Assembly: GCA_030167125.1 (NCBI GenBank)
Contig: CP126531.1
Location: 1,860,001-1,924,000 of the forward strand
Direction of reading: 5' to 3'
Length of the DNA: 64,000 nt
Origin: Rhodanobacteraceae bacterium
GTDB taxonomy: Bacteria; Pseudomonadota; Gammaproteobacteria; Xanthomonadales; Rhodanobacteraceae
Positions 63,531-64,000 of this stretch are shown one piece after another; position 1 is the first letter of the stretch; each line of letters starts with the position of its first letter. Below the pieces are notes generated by a model. It searched no databases. It saw only the letters and a program-made list of their open reading frames with translations, and was not told the DNA's origin. The translations under genes and the position numbers were made by a program.

Positions 63531-64000
63531 ATGCTGACCGACCTCGGCCTGGTCCTGCTGCTGGCGCTGGGCAACGCATTCTTCGCGCTGGCCGAGATCG
63601 CGCTGATCGCGGCGCGCAAGAGCCGGCTGCGCTACATGGCCCGTACCAGCACGCGCGCGCAAGTCGCGCTGCGGCTGGCGCAGCGGCCGGACCGTTTCCT
63701 GTCCACCGTGCAGGTGGGCATCACCATCATCACCCTGATCACCGGCGCCGCCACCGGCACCTCGATCAGCGACACCATCCGCGGCTGGCTCACGCGCCTC
63801 GGCGCCCCGGTCGCCGAGCACGCATCGCTGCTGATCGGGTTGGTGCTCGGCTTCATATTGGTGACCACCATCAACATCACTGTCGGCGAACTGGTGCCCA
63901 AGCGCGCCGCACTGGTCGCGCCCGAACGCATCGCGCAGATCGTGGCGTTTCCCATGCAGGTGATGTCGTGGCTGATGGCGCCGTTCGTGTGGTTTCTCGA
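63531..64000 (+). CDS. CNNM/DUF21 (HlyC/CorC-type) membrane protein, 5' part
   Basis: Start of a gene cut by the window edge; 156 residues visible. It has N-terminal TM segments (about 1-24, 62-80, 100-125) with NAFFALAEIALIAARKSRLR, VQVGITIITLITGAATGTSI and TTINITVGELVPKRAALVAPE. These are the DUF21/CNNM signatures. Full proteins carry CBS and CorC-HlyC domains and are linked to magnesium or other cation export. Start ATG 63531; upstream ATGs run into a stop. Confidence 0.85.
   Translation, partial: MLTDLGLVLLLALGNAFFALAEIALIAARKSRLRYMARTSTRAQVALRLAQRPDRFLSTVQVGITIITLITGAATGTSISDTIRGWLTRLGAPVAEHASLLIGLVLGFILVTTINITVGELVPKRAALVAPERIAQIVAFPMQVMSWLMAPFVWFL

Overview
The window is high-GC DNA, almost completely filled with genes, from a gammaproteobacterium. 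It is most likely Xanthomonadales (Lysobacterales), near Rhodanobacteraceae or Xanthomonadaceae. That placement rests on the kynurenine-gene/ccm/metX gene content, the style of the MetX and KynU proteins, and the abundance of short palindromic intergenic repeats. It is an inference from remembered family sequences, not a database result. No prophage, insertion sequence, CRISPR array, rRNA or origin was seen. Three tRNA genes are present: Leu-CAA, Ala-CGC and Arg-CCT.

Layout. 1-3.1 kb: a gene tail, a GacA/UvrY response regulator and a FUSC membrane protein. 3.1-8.2 kb: tryptophan catabolism genes (ACMSD, a small secreted protein, kynureninase, kynurenine 3-monooxygenase) with a VapBC toxin-antitoxin pair lodged between kynU and kmo. 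8.2-16.2 kb: a DUF3293 protein, then a complete cytochrome c maturation set ccmABCDEFGHI. 16.4-18.1 kb: a MetX-family acyltransferase and a cysteine-dioxygenase-like cupin. 18.1-23.8 kb: mixed single genes (EF-hand protein, pyrimidine-dimer glycosylase, fructosamine kinase family, two envelope proteins, RNase D) and two tRNAs.

23.8-39.2 kb is the most striking region, an isoprenoid/hopanoid supercluster. Divergent ispA faces squalene synthase, squalene-hopene cyclase, hpnG and hpnA. These run with almost no spacing into a mevalonate-pathway block: mvaD, phosphomevalonate kinase, an HMG-CoA reductase fused to mevalonate kinase, and type I IPP isomerase. Next come hpnH, hpnB, a PlsC-type acyltransferase and an HpnL-like membrane protein. 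The cluster therefore encodes a near-continuous route from HMG-CoA through IPP/DMAPP, FPP and squalene to extended, modified hopanoids. Acetoacetyl-CoA thiolase and HMG-CoA synthase are not in the window.

39.2-64 kb: a glycosyltransferase, tRNA-Arg, a secreted esterase, an ALDH7-type aminoadipate semialdehyde dehydrogenase, an SDR, DUF4190 protein, methyltransferase, pyrD-murB, an M16 protease, small membrane/YbjQ/Bax1-I proteins, an Fsr-type MFS transporter, an Ivy-like lipoprotein, a fused 2-oxoacid dehydrogenase E1, GNAT, a pilin-like exported protein, glutaryl-CoA dehydrogenase, an NdvA/MsbA-type ABC exporter, a 5'-nucleotidase, Pit phosphate transporter with its DUF47 partner, and the start of a CNNM/HlyC-type protein.

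A second theme is repeat DNA. At least four families of palindromic or short tandem repeats occupy the intergenic gaps. In three places they are read in frame as protein: inside kmo (including a ten-C run), near the N-terminus of the fused E1, and as the C-terminal tail of CcmE.
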